Source: Cynocephalus volans (lineage: Eukaryota; Chordata; Mammalia; Dermoptera; Cynocephalidae). Taken from it: a stretch of DNA of 64,000 bases. The position numbers and the translations under genes were made by a program. Below the pieces are notes generated by a model. The model did not search any database, was not told where the DNA came from, and saw nothing but the letters and a program-made list of their open reading frames with translations. Shown here piece by piece: positions 50,829 through 62,849 of the stretch. Location: contig NC_084462.1 in NCBI RefSeq assembly GCF_027409185.1, forward strand, positions 185,074,071-185,138,070. Reading direction: 5' to 3'. The stretch's first letter is position 1. The number at the start of each line of letters is the position of its first letter.

Positions 50829-51086
50829 TTTTTTTTTTTTTGCTTTTATTTTATTTTATTTTATTTTATTTTTTAATTTTATTTTGTCGATATACATTGT
50901 AGCTGATTAATGCTCCCCATCACCAAAACCTCCCTCCCTTCTCCCTCTCACCCTCCCCCCCAACAATGTCCTTTCTGTTTGTTTGTTGTATCAACTTCAA
51001 ATAATTGTGGTTGTTATATCTTCTTCCCCCCCCCCGGTTTGTGTGTGTGTGTGTGTATGTGTGTGTGTGAATTTATATATTAATTT

Positions 51087-54000
51087 TTAGCTCCCTCCAA
51101 TAAGTGAGAACATGTGGTATTTCTCTTTCTGTGCCTGACTTGTTTCACTTAATATAATTCTCTCAAGGTCCATCCATGTTGTTGCAAATGGCAGTATTTC
51201 ATTCGTTTTTATAGCTGAGTAGTATTCCATTGTGTAGATGTACCACATTTTCCGTATCCACTCATCTGATGATGGGCTTTTGGGCTGGTTCCAACTCTTG
51301 GCTATTGTAAAGAGTGCTGCGATGAACATTGGGGAACAGGTATACCTTCGACTTGATGATTTCCATTCCTCTGGGTATATTCCCAACAGTGGGATGGCTG
51401 GGTCGTATGGTAGATCTATTTGCAATTGTTTAAGGAACCTCCATACCATTTTCCATAGAGGCTGCACCATTTTGCAGTCCCACCAACAATGTATGAGAGT
51501 TCCTTTTTCTCCGCAGCCTCGCCAGCATTTATCGTTCATAGTCTTTTGGATTTTAGCCATCCTAACTGGGGTTAGATGGTATCTCAATGTGGTTTTGATT
51601 TGCATTTCCCGGATGCTGAGTGATGTTGAGCATTTTTTCATATGTCTGTTGGCCATTTGGATATCTTCCTTAGAGAAATGCCTACTTAGCTCTTTTGCCC
51701 ATTTTTTAATTGGGTTGCTTGTTTTCTTCTTGTAAAGTTGTTTGAGTTCCTTATATATTCTGGATATTAATCCTTTGTCAGATGTATATTTTGCAAATAT
51801 TTTCTCCCACTCTGTTGGTTGTCTTTTAACTCTTTTAATTGTTTCCTTTGCTGTGCAGAAGCTTTTTAGTTTGATATAATCCCATTTGTTTATTTTTCCT
51901 TTGGTTGCCCGTGCTTTTGGGGTCGTATTCATGACGTCTGTGCCCAGTCCCATTTCCTGAAGTGTTTCCCCTATGTTTTCTTTAAGAAGTTTTATTGTCT
52001 CAGGGTGTATATTTAAATCCTTCATCCATTTTGAGTTGATTTTAGTATACGGTGAGAGGTATGGATCTAGTTTCATTCTCCTGCATATTGATATCCAGTT
52101 ATCCCAGCACCACTTGCTGAAGAGGCAGTCCCTTCCCCAGTGAATAGGCTTGGTGCCTTTGTCAAAGATCAGATGGCAGTAAGTGTGTGGGTTGATTTCT
52201 GGATTCTCTATTCTATTCCATTGGTCAGTGTGTCTGTTTTTATGCCAGTACCATACTGTTTTGGTTATTATAGCTTTGTAGTATAGCTTAAAGTCAGGTA
52301 GTGTTATGCCTCCAGCTTTATTTTTTTTGCTCCGCATTGCTTTGGCTATGCGTGGTCTTTTATTGTTCCATATAAATGTCTGAATAGTTTTTTCCATTTC
52401 TGAGAAAAATGTCTTTGGAATTTTGATGGGGATTGCATTGAATTTGTATATCACTTTGGGTAGTATGGACATTTTCACTATGTTGATTCTTCCAATCCAA
52501 GAGCATGGAATATCTTTCCATCTTCTTGTATCCTCTATAATTTCTCTCAGCAGTGGTTTGTAGTTCTCATTATAGAGATTTTTCACCTCCTTGGTTAACT
52601 CAATTCCTAAGTATTTTATTTTTTTGGTGGCTATTGTAAATGGGCAGGCTTTCTTGATTTCTCGTTCTGCATCTTCACTATTGGAGAAAAGAAATGCTAC
52701 TGATTTTTGTGTTGATTTTGTATCCTGCTACTGTGCTGAAATCATTTATCAATTCCAACAGTTTTTTTGTAGAGGTTTTAGGCTGTTCGATATATAGGAT
52801 CATGTCATCTGCAAACAGGGACAGTTTGACTTCATCTTTTCCAATCTGGATGCCCTTTATTTCCTTCTCTTCTCTGATTGCTCTGGCTAGTACTTCCAAC
52901 ACTATGTTGAATAGGAGTGGTGAGAGTGGGCATCCTTGTCTGGTTCCTGTTCTTAAAGGAAAAGCTTTCAGCTTTTCCCCATTCAGGATGATATTGGCAG
53001 AGGGTTTGTCATATATGGCTTTAATTATGTTGAGATACTTTCCCTCTATACCTAACTTATAGAGGGTCTTTGTCATGAATGAGTGCTGAACTTTATCAAA
53101 TGCTTTTTCAGCATCTATAGAGATGATCATATGGTCCTTGTGTTTGAGTTTATTAATATGGTGTATCACATTTATTGATTTGCGTATGTTGAACCAACCT
53201 TGCATCCCTGGGATGAATCCCACTTGATCGTGATGAATAATTTTTCGTATGTGTTGCTGTATTCTGTTTGCTAGTATTTTAGTGAGGATTTTTGCATCTA
53301 TATTCATCAAGGATATCGGCCTGTAGTTTTCTTTTTTGGTTATATCTTTACCTGGTTTTGGTATCAGGATGATGTTTGCTTCATAGAATGAGTTTGGGAG
53401 ATTTGCGTCCGTTTCAATCTTTTGGAATAGTTTGTAAAGAATCGGTGTCAATTCCTCTTTGAATGTTTGGTAAAATTCTGCTGTGAATCCGTCTGGTCCT
53501 GGGCTTTTCTTTGTTGGGAGCCTTCTGATAACAGCTTCAATCTCCTTTATTGTTATTGGTCTGTTCAAATTTTCTACGTCTTCACGGTTCAGTTTTGGGA
53601 GCTTGTGTGTGTCCAGAAATTTATCCATTTCCTCCAGATTTTCAAATTTGTTGGCGTATAGTTGTTTATAGTAGTCTCGAATGATTCCTTGTATTTCAGA
53701 TGAATCAGTTGTAATATCGCCTTTTTCATTTCTAATTTTGGTTATTTGAGTCTTCTCTCTTCTTTTTTTTGTTAGCCATGCTAATGGTTTGTCAATTTTA
53801 TTTATCTTTTCAAAAAACCAACTTTTTGATTCGTTGATCTTTTGAATTGTTTTTTGGTTTTCCATTTCATTCAGTTCTGCTCTGATCTTAATGATTTCTT
53901 TCCGTCTGCTAACTTTAGGATTGGATTGTTCTTGTTTTTCTAGTTCTTTAAGGTGAAGTGTTAGGTTGTTCACTTGCCATCTTTCCATTCTTCTGAAGTG

Positions 54001-54912
54001 AGCATTTAATGCAATAAATTTCCCCCTTAATACTGCTTTTGCAGTATCCCACAGGTTTTGGTATGATGTATCATTGTTTTCATTAGTTTCAATAAACTTT
54101 TTGATTTCCTGCTTGATTTCTTCTTGGACCCATATGTCATTAAGTAGAATGCTGTTTAATTTCCATGTGTTTGTATAGTTTCCAGAGTTTTGTTTGTTGT
54201 TAATTTCTAGTTTTAATCCATTGTGGTCTGAGAAGATACATGGGATAATTCCAATTTTTTTGAATTTATTGAGACTTGATTTGTGACCTAATATGTGATC
54301 TATCCTGGAGAATGATCCATGTGCTGATGAGAAGAATGAATATTCTGAGGTTGTTGGGTGGAATGTTCTGTAGATATCTGCCAATTCCAATTGGTCTAGA
54401 GTCTTGTTTAGATCTTGTGTTTCTCTACTGATTCTTTGCCTAGATGATATGTCTAATATTGACAGTGGAGTGTTCAGGTCCCCTGCTATTATGGTATTAG
54501 TGTCTATTTCCTTCTTTAGGTCTAATAGAGTTTGTTTTATAAATCTGGCTGCTCCAACATTGGGTGCGTACATATTTATGATTGTTATGTCTTCTTGATG
54601 GATCAGTCCTTTTATCATTAAGTAGTGTCCCTCATTGTCTCTTTTTATGGTTTTTAGTTTAAAGTCTATTTTGTCAGATATAAGAATAGCCACTCCAGCT
54701 CGTTTTTCTTTTCTGTTTGCATGGTAAATCTTTTTCCATCCTTTCACTCTTAGTCTGTGTGAATCTTTATGGGTGAGTTGGGTCTCTTGTAGGCAGCATA
54801 TAGTTGGGTCCTGCTTTTTGATCCAGTCAGCCAGTCTGTGTCTTTTAATTGGGGAATTTAAGCCTTTAACATTAAGAGTTGTTATTGAAAGGTGTTGATT
54901 TATTCCTAGCAT
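51087..54912 (-). pseudogene. L1 ORF2 (endonuclease-reverse transcriptase), one 2-nt frameshift
   Basis: The frame starts ATG at 54912 ([19 protein letters not shown]). The endonuclease shows [21 protein letters not shown] and [11 protein letters not shown]. The RT shows [32 protein letters not shown] and the FADD catalytic box. The C-terminal region has a Cys-X3-Cys-X7-His-X4-Cys knuckle ([18 protein letters not shown]). The total span is 3826 nt, two short of 1276 codons, a full-length ORF2. The single lesion is a missing GT in a (GT)3 tract near 52709-52712, as seen by comparison with 19158-19164. After it the frame is open to the normal end. Confidence 0.93.
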
Positions 54913-55099
54913 TTTATTGGTTGTTTGGTTGTCTTAGGTGTCTTTTGTTCCTTGCTTTCTGATTTACTGTTTGGTTTCTTTGTTTGTTGGTTCCTTAGGT
55001 TGTAGATAGTGTTTTTGTTCGCTTGTTTTCTCTTCATGAATGCCATTTTTATTGTACTAGCGGGTTTAGATTTTTCTTAGGTTTTTATGGCAGTGGTAG

Positions 55100-56081
55100 T
55101 TATTTTTCAGGAACCAAACCCAGTACTCCCTTGAGGATTTCTTGTAAGGGTGGTCTTGTGGTAGTGAACTCCCGCAGTTTTTGTTTGTCTGAGAAATATA
55201 CTATTTGCCCCTCATTTCGGAAGTATAGCCTTGCAGGGTAGAGTATTCTTGGCTGGCAATCTTTGTCTTTTAGTATTTTGAAAATATCATCCCATTCCTT
55301 TCTAGCTTTTAGGGTTTGTGATGAAAAGTCTGATGTTAACCTGATTGGGGCTCCCTTATAGGTGATTTGACGCTTCTCTCTTGCAGCTTTTAAGATTCTG
55401 TCTTTGTCTCTGAGTTTTGCCAATTTGACTATGACATGTCTTGGAGAAGGCCTTTTTGGGTTGAATACGTTTGGAGATCGTTGAGCTTCCTGGATCTGAA
55501 GATCTGTGATTTTTCCTATACCTGGGAAGTTTTCTGCCACTATTTTGTTGAATATGTTTTCAATGGAATCTCCATTTTCCTCCCCTTCTGGAATACCCAT
55601 GACTCGGATATTTGAGCGCTTGAGGTTGTCTGATATCTCTCTCAGATTTTCTTCCATGTCCTTGATTGTTTTTTCTTTCTTTTTGTCTGCTTGTGTTATT
55701 TCAAACAGCCCATCTTCAAGTTCAGAGGTTCTCTCTTCAACTTCGACAAGCATGCTGGTTAAACTCTCCGTTGTGTTTTTTATTTCGCTGAATAACTTCT
55801 TCAGTTCAGCAAGTTCTGCTACATTTTTTTTCAGGACATTGATTTCCTTGTATATTTCCTCTTTCAGATCCTGTATACTTTTCCTCATTTCATCATGATG
55901 TCTAGCTGAGTTTTCTTGTATCTCATTCAGTTTCCTTAGAATTATCACTCGAAATTCCTTGTCAGTTATTTCAAGGGCTTCTTGTTCTATAGGATCTAGA
56001 GTATGAGATTTATTAACTTTTGGTGGTGTACTTTCTTGATTTTTTGTATTTCTGGTGTCTTTTTTTTTGGTGTTTATTCAT
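55100..56081 (-). pseudogene. L1 ORF1 (RNA-binding protein), frameshift near the start
   Basis: The normal ATG is at 56081. The A-run eight codons later has nine As (56060-56068 in complement) where the related copy at 14360-14367 has eight, so the ATG frame meets a stop after about 22 codons. From there on the ORF1 frame is open to 55100. It has a coiled-coil region, an RRM-like part (SNIRVMGIPEGEENGDSIEN) and the C-terminal domain ending GVLGLVPEK. Removing the extra base gives 326 codons, in the normal range. ORF1p binds L1 RNA as a trimer. Confidence 0.9.
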
Positions 56082-57617
56082 TGTGGCAGGGGGTTTCACA
56101 GTCCACCAGTTTGAGACTAATGACTAACTAGGATGTTGCTGTGGTTGCCAATTTGGTATGGCTCCCGCCGTGACTGCTCAGTTGGCCTCTAGTGTCTTGT
56201 GTGTGTGGTTGCCTCGGGTCTTGGGCTTCTCCGGGGATCCACCTTTCTGGTCAGCTTGTACTCTGCTGGGCTGGTGGATCACGTACCACAGGGTGTGTGA
56301 TCTCTGTTGAGCTTTCACTTTCTGTACAGGACTTCTCCCCGTTCTGTGTGCTCTGGCCCAGGCTCTTAGATCGTGCAGTGGCGACCCCACCGGGTGTGTG
56401 GTTTCTGTCGAGTCTCCGCCTCCCTGGCCGCACATCTCCCCCCTCTGTGCACACTGTGCTGGGCTGGGGCGTGTCTTCTGCACCCCTCGTCTATCAGCTG
56501 GGCCTTCAAGACCCTGCTCAGCACCGCCTCGCCCAGGAAGTCTACCAGTTTTCTGCTAGGCACAGACGACCGGTCTCTCTGGGTGCCTTTGTAGCACTGT
56601 GTAGATCTTTCTCGGGTCTTGTTCACCTTTGTATCCCCCCGGTATAAACCGAGTCTAGTGCCCGCCTGCAGCCTGCTCTCCGGCAGGTTCAAGCAGACCT
56701 GGGAACTCTCCTACCACACTATTCCCAACCAGAAATTCGTTAGGCTTTTTTCCAAACTGGTGGTCGCAGAGATGGTATCTACCTCCCAGTAACAGGAAGT
56801 TTACCGGGGCGGAGTCCAGGGTGTGGTGGAGTGACAGTCGGCCCGCCCGTACTTCCTTGCCCTCCCAACACTGGTCGGGATGCCCCACACCCCCAGCCCC
56901 ACCAGAGAACCGCGGAGGGAGTGGGAGAGGAGGCCGGCCCGCAGGGTCCGGAAAGCCCCGCGCCAGGCCAAGCAAATGGGCTCAGTGATGGCCGAGCAGG
57001 GCAGAGCTGCCCGCACCTGGGAAAATGGAGGCAGCACTGGGGCAGTGAGTGGCCTGGTGGTGCAGGCGGGAGCCACGTGGGCATGAACCCCCCGATCAGA
57101 GCTGTGCCAGGGATCACTCACAGTGCTGTGCCAGGTCGGGCGCTCGCTCTGTTTCTGGTTTGTTGCCTTCCGTGTTCTCGGCGCTGCCGCCTCGGGCTGT
57201 TCAGTCGCGTCGCCGCTCGGGCGCTCCCAGGAATCTTCTTTAATGCCGGCCTGAAACCTCGAATCCTGAATAGGGCAGCTGGCCGCCTTCAGTGCGGCCC
57301 CAGCCTCCGGGATCCTGGCTGCATCCACAGCAGCCCTGGCGCCGTGTTCCCTGTTTCAAGACTCGCCTTTGCAGTTAAGAATCAGTTCTTTTCCTGCTCC
57401 ACACTTCAAAGCTGTTGCCTGTAAATGAGGCAGCCTCTCCTGCCGGGGGCAAAGTGGCGTTGAGCCCCCACGACCGGCCAGCAGCAGATGTCCTCCCTTA
57501 AGAGATGGCCAGAGGAAGGTCCACAAGTTTCCCGACTGCCTGAGGCCCAGTGGCCACCTTTTCCACCTCAGCTACTCCGCGCCAGCCGCCGCAGCCGCCG
57601 CCATCTTGAAAAAAGCC
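56082..57617 (-). promoter_or_regulatory. L1 5' UTR / internal promoter
   Basis: A GC- and CpG-rich 1.5-kb leader. The first bases contain a YY1-type site CAAGATGGC (complement of 57600-57608), as in primate L1 5' ends, where it sets the start of transcription. The sequence overlaps several spurious ORFs on both strands. Confidence 0.85.
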
Positions 57618-57630
57618 GAAATAATGCTTT
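57618..57630. repeat. Target-site duplication of full-length L1 (right)
   Basis: The second copy of GAAATAATGCTTT, identical to 50816-50828. Confidence 0.92.
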
Positions 57631-58330
57631 AGTAGGCTCTTGTGCCCAAAGCAGTCCTTGCCTAGTTTCTGTCTCATCTAATCTTTGAAAAGATGGTGAT
57701 GCCAGAGAGATGAAAGCGTAGACCTCTCCCTTTGTGTTCAAGGACAATTGAGAAGCTGTTCATAGACGGAAATAGCAACATATTGGGGGAACAATACTTT
57801 TGTTTCCTCCACCTGGATGTCTATGGGGACCCACATACCTGACACAGCTGGAGATGGTAGGAACAAGGCAGAGGGACTGGGACCATCAGTAATAGAGACA
57901 TGATGGGAGCCACTGTGGTTCCCAGTGTCCTGCTCTGAAGAGAAAACCAACACCAGCCCAGAAGCCCTGGACTCGCCAGTGCCTTCTCTTACCCCATGAG
58001 TCATCAGTTGTCTTTCTTTATATGTACCCAGATGTGCTGCAAACTTGTGATGCTATAATGGTAGGTACAAGTTATTATACTTCTGTCCAAACCCACATAA
58101 AGCACAGCACTCAGAATAATCTCAAATGTAAACTACAGATTGAGAATGATAATTAATGGTGGGCCAATTAAGCTCATCTATTGTAACAAATGCCATTATT
58201 CTTTGATCTCACTTCTATTAATTTTTGAAAGTTTACAGTTGTCAAAATCTTTTTCTCTCTATGTATGAAGCATAATCAATTTTTTCTATAAAATGCAAGA
58301 ACAACAAATTTCTCCATCAAGTAAAGTAAA
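57631..58330. other. Unassigned intergenic sequence
   Basis: No V gene or repeat family recognised. Confidence 0.4.
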
Positions 58331-58619
58331 AATTGGGATTTTAAAATTAGTCCAAAGTGGCTTTTAAGACCTTAGTTGTAGACGGCTGCACTGATACCAT
58401 GATAAACCAAAGTGTAGGCTGGGTCTGGTTTTGTTTTGGTTTTCTTTTCAATATCCGATATTCATGCATCAAGTTCTAGAAATGTTTCCATTGTAAAGCA
58501 GTGATCTGTTTGGATTGCACCACTGGTATGCTTCTTGACACGTTCTGCTGTACCCATGTTGACTGCCACATAGTCATCAAGGTAAAAATAAATAAATGAA
58601 TAAAAATTCATGGTCTCCT

Positions 58620-60140
58620 CCTAGGTGCACCATTCACTGGAAATCTACTCGCTGCAACAAGAAACCTCCAATTTCACCAAGTCCTTTCACAAACTGGGAA
58701 CCTTCTTGTGAATTGTCAGTGTAGCTGCAAATGTTTTATACTTGTTAGCACATCATTCCAAAAGGGAATGTTCTTAACCGGCTCATGTTTTTATCCTATT
58801 TCTGTCTGCGAAATGAGATTTATCCTTTCCTTGTTCTAGAATTAGAGAAGTTTCATCTGTTCTATGCCTTGGCGATAAAAAATGTATCTCATTGCATCCA
58901 GGATTTCATAGACCATTAGAATCTCGACATCCACCATTTCTAAAGCCTTAAGTGTGTCTTCAATGCCAAAACTGTACTTGACCATATCCTGGTTGATTTC
59001 ATCAATGTATCATCCTATCAATTTCTTCTCTGGAATGAATTTCACAGTGGGGAGGACTTCAGTAGGTAACTCAATAACTAGGTTGAATCCATTTTCATCA
59101 CCATAAGATATATCTTCTAATTTTAAAACTTTTCATTGCAATCTCTGGTCAAACATATGAATTAAGTTAGTTCAGTTTTAAAGTCAACTGGTCCAGCTAA
59201 AATGAGACCATCCAAATTCACTCTGTCCCCACAAGTAGACAGCTACACAGCAGTCCCTGCTGCTTTCCAAACACAGTCATGTCACTTTTCCACTCTTAAA
59301 TGGTGTCAACCAAAGTAAAACCACCACCTGTTTGAGGAAAAACAAATAAAGTTTATTTGAGAACTTGATAATGGGTTCTAGAATTGGGCAGCACTCTAGA
59401 CCAAAATGGTTCACAATGCTCCACCTCTCCCCACGTGCAGGTCATATTTGTAGCCATGGAAACAGAAATACCATACAGAAACACCAAATGTTCTGCCTCT
59501 AGCATTTCCTTATATGGTCATTTTTGGCAGCATTCATCCTCTGATTGGCTGGAGGTTCACTTGCTGTGATTGGCTGAGACTTGCTTGCTTAGTTACAAGA
59601 GTTTACTCTCTGGTTAGGTTGCCATGACTTTATACACCACGTAAGGTTATGCACCACTATGTACAGAGAAACGTTTAGGTAAAACCCAAAATATGTACAC
59701 AGGCAGCGTTAGGCCAAATTTGTTTCAGAGTCTTCAGTTAAAAGATTCGTGATGCTCAAGCTGAGGAGGCCACTGGGCTACATCTTATGTGCCTGGACCA
59801 GACTGATGCTGTTCTCTTTGTCCATGGGCAAAACTCAAGGTTGACCAATCTCCTCTGCTGTGATTCTTTGGTAGATCCGCAGTCAACTTTTGCAGGACTT
59901 CCTTGGAGTGTGCCAAAATTGAGCCACTAACATCAACTACAACAAAGCCAAATGTGGTATCATGGTACTTTGTTATAAAGATTGAGTCTTTGTTGTACAG
60001 ATGTAATCGCTCCAAGACTGAAAGGTTGGTTTCCTAGTGAGTTAATGTTAGGTTTATTTCCAAATTCACCTGCTAGCATTTTTGCCACTCCTAAAATCTC
60101 ATCTTTGGGAGAAATGAGAAATGATATCATTCTGGTGCCA
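58620..60140 (-). pseudogene. ETF1 (eRF1) processed pseudogene, interrupted
   Basis: On the minus strand, pieces of translation termination factor eRF1 appear in order without introns: [13 protein letters not shown] and [16 protein letters not shown] (60140-59960), FGFVVVDVSGS and KEVLQKLTADLPK (about 59945-59850), then GDRVN (about 59240), and [17 protein letters not shown] close to the C-terminus (about 58720-58650). The catalytic GGQ loop reads GDW and the NIKS motif reads NINS, so neither function is kept. There are stops and frame shifts. The 5' end is truncated (about the first 32 codons missing). A block of about 450 bp separates the two halves. 58331-58619 is probably 3' UTR with an A-rich insertion. 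Confidence 0.88.
59285..59735. mobile_element. LTR-like insertion splitting the ETF1 pseudogene
   Basis: A block of about 450 bp with no eRF1 similarity lies between codons of the middle domain. It contains 'caaataaagtttatttgaga' near its start and repeated 'tgattggctg' boxes (CCAAT-type in complement) near 59540-59576, which suggests a retroviral LTR. Its edges are approximate and its family unknown. Confidence 0.55.
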
Positions 60141-61200
60141 ACGGACAGTGGAGGCCAGTGGTCTGGGCCCCAGAGCATGGTTTCCTTACACCCAAAAGGT
60201 GGAAGAAACCCTTCTCTGGCCATCCATTCCCAGGAGCTACTACTCAGAGGTCCAGGAAGCAGGAGGTAGCTGGTGCCTTGTTCTCCCAATGTGGCCATGT
60301 GTCATGACCTGGGTATCCTGAGGAGTCTGTGAACCCAGAGGGCACAGGGGTGGGAGGGCACTCACCCGTGGGCAGCCTCCACACTCTTACTGAGTGTCTT
60401 GATCCTCCAGATCTCCAAGCTCCTGTAGGCAGCACTGGGGGGCATGTCCACTTTCTGGCCTCTTCCTCCCTAAAGGTCCAGTGTCTGGTGCCATACAGGG
60501 CAGTTCCTTCTCTCCAGCAGCTGCAACCTGCTGATGTGGGCCTGTGACATCTCTTCTTCCAGGGGAGAAGTGAGGGTGGAAGGTCGATCGGAGGCGGCTG
60601 GTGCAGAGTGGGAGCTCTGTGCCCTGGTCTCCTGTTGACTCCTCTTGCAGCACCCTGCAATGAGTTCACCTGTTGGCTGCACCTTCAGCCCCGATGCCCT
60701 GTGTGTAGAGCCAGGAGGCAGGAGGCATCACCTTCCATCCTGCCAGCAGGCCGAGCAGATGAGATTACCGCTATGTTGAGGGAGGTTGATAGCTGAAAAG
60801 TTGTCCCTGTGTGAGGATGGGGGGTATATAGGGACCTCTGTACCTTCTTCTTAATTTTGTTGTGATTCTAAAACTTCTCTAAAAAATAGAATTTAGTGGA
60901 AATAAATGGCACATACAGTTGGGAGATATTTTGACCATTTCTGAGAAATTAGACTTACCATGTGATTGAACAGTACTGCTCCAAGTCAGTTGGAGCCATT
61001 CCCTGCTCTCTGAGTATTGCTGGCACAGTGACAGTCTATGAAAAGTTCCCGTCGACTCAGAGTGTGTACACGTTCCTATTTTTCTTTCCATGATTGCTCC
61101 AATCCGTCTGTTAAGGTGGGGTGCTACCTAATCACCCCATCATCTCCCCAGCACCAGCACAGCTGTCTTCTCCCTGCTTTTGTCACACTGAGGGTGTGGG
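60141..61200. other. Unassigned intergenic sequence
   Basis: Several overlapping short ORFs on both strands, none like a known protein. It lies directly downstream of the IGHV1-like pseudogene and may include its 3' flank. Confidence 0.4.
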
Positions 61201-61203
61201 TTG

Positions 61204-61635
61204 TCACCCTGTCTCTTAAAAAGTAGTGCACAGCAGGTCCTTGGATCTCACACATCTCAGCTCCATGAAGACTGTTCCTGTGGGCATGTCCCTAGTCATG
61301 TCGACTTTGCCCTCAAACTTCTGGGCACAATTTATGTCACCATTATTCAGGTTGATTCTTCACAGGACGCCTTTGTCTCAGGGCCTGTGACACCCAGTGC
61401 ATAACACAGCTGTGAAGGTGTATCTGGAAGCCAAGCAGGAGACCTTCACTGAGGCCCCAGGCTTCCTCATCTCAGCCCCAGATGGAAACAGCTGGACCTT
61501 GGAATGGGCACCTGTGGAGAGGAGACTAGAGTGGATAAAATCTCTCTTAACTGGCCCCAACCTCTCCTCAGCCCTGGCACTGAAAAGTCCCTTACTTTTT
61601 TTGCTGCCACCAAGAAAAGCATTCCCCAGCTCCAT
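61204..61635 (-). pseudogene. IGHV1-like pseudogene
   Basis: The leader starts ATG at 61635 and keeps FLGGS from the usual leader, but the rest is altered. The acceptor AG precedes the V exon start at 61511 ([22 protein letters not shown]), a clan I/IGHV1 framework with SRYTFTA in CDR1. A frameshift before FR2 gives an early stop. Later parts (KFEGK, TVFMEL) are still recognisable in other frames. The conserved second cysteine is phenylalanine (TAC TTT). The heptamer place reads CAGGGTG (61205-61211), two mismatches. The promoter, however, is well kept. Confidence 0.88.
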
Positions 61636-61746
61636 TCTATAATGAGAAGCTGTGCTCCGAGCAGACTCAGCAGGGAAGTGGGTGGTCACTGAGTGATGTT
61701 CTCAGAACACAGACATATCTGTATGTACCTCAGTAGACCTCAGTTT

Positions 61747-61762
61747 ATTTGCATATTAATGA
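61747..61762 (-). promoter_or_regulatory. IGHV1-type heptamer + octamer promoter
   Basis: On the minus strand CTCATTA, then two bases, then a perfect ATGCAAAT octamer (61747-61754), 111 nt upstream of the leader ATG. IGHV1 promoters carry a CTCATGA heptamer next to the octamer, so this one is one base off. Confidence 0.88.
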
Positions 61763-62849
61763 GGTAGGGCATTTCATAGCTCGAGATCTGATCCAGCCTG
61801 AGAAGGATTAAATAGAAATTACACGAATCATTCAACAGTGCAATGCTGAGTGTCCAAAGCCTAAGCCTGTCAGAGAATATGCATCTCTCACCACAACACT
61901 GAGCTATGTGCGGACAGACCCCCTCCCCTTGAGAAACGTGCTCCACATTGTGAATCCACATTTGAATCGTAGGGAGAACCCATGGAACATTTATGGTTCC
62001 ATAAGTGTCCAAAAGGCTGAACAGGTGCATTGACCCCATTTTGATCCCACCAGACACCAAATACAGCCCATTGGTGACTCAGACAGTGACCACTGTACTT
62101 TCCACGAGTGTCCAGCAGGACACACTGATAGTTGAGAGGCCTATTGGACACTCTTGAGGATTTCTCCAGCACCTCTCTGGGTGTCCTGAGCTCCAAGCTG
62201 CTTGACAGAAAGACCCCTGGTTCTCAGACTAACCTTGTGATGTGTTATCCAGTGCTGTGTTTCTGATTTATTCAAAACACTTGTGTTTTGAATAAATTTT
62301 GGTCTTATTTTTATCTCTACATAATAGGATTTATAAAAGTATTTACATAATTTCAGTTTATTGCCATTGCTCCTCATTTTACTAATTTTTTTGTCGGGTC
62401 CACTTGGACCCATGCACCTGCCACAATCCCTGACCTGCTCTTTTCCTGTCACACAGGCAGTCCAGGTAACATAAACTAGCCCAGGTATAGAAATGTCTTA
62501 TTACTGGGATCAGTGTGTCACCTCACATTCTGATCCATGTGAGTTAATGAAGCCCTTCCTGTCCTCCAAGCCTCTTACTATTATTAAGATATCTAGAAGC
62601 ACTGGAAAACTCCTCCAAATGTGGCTCTCTTTACATTATTGTGTTAGATCAATGCTCCCAATATAATAAAATATTTGTATGAATATCAGCAGTCTTTAAA
62701 AAAATTTTATTTTCTTTTGTTATTTTAGTTAAATGATGATTCACAGCCCGAGAGAAAACTTTTCTCTGGCCACTTCTGCACCCACTGCAGAGGCTGGAGC
62801 CTGAGCTCAGTGGGTACTGAGGGTTCCCTTCTTCCAGTCCTGCTTGATT
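61763..62849. other. Unassigned intergenic sequence
   Basis: Upstream of the IGHV1-like pseudogene. No confident gene or repeat recognised. Confidence 0.4.

Larger units (their letters stand above)
50829..57617 (-). mobile_element. Full-length young L1 (LINE-1)
   Basis: A 6.8-kb element on the minus strand: 5' UTR (57617-56082), ORF1 (56081-55100), spacer of 187 nt, ORF2 (54912-51087), 3' UTR and A-rich tail (about 51086-50829). The target-site duplication is perfect over 13 bp. The 5' end reads GGCTTTTTTCAAGATGGCGG, so the 5' end appears complete. Only two small indels were found in the ORFs. Such elements copy themselves and mobilise SINEs and processed pseudogenes through target-primed reverse transcription. 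Confidence 0.96.

Noticed and set aside
56192-57424. Several plus- and minus-strand ORFs of 100-200 codons in GC-rich sequence
   Set aside because: They lie within the L1 5' UTR and recur in the other L1 copies at 13.4-14.3 and 21-22 kb. The GC richness explains the open frames.
60244-60682. Overlapping ORFs of 70-141 codons on both strands
   Set aside because: No family resemblance, overlapping frames with similar openness, and no V-gene or splice features.
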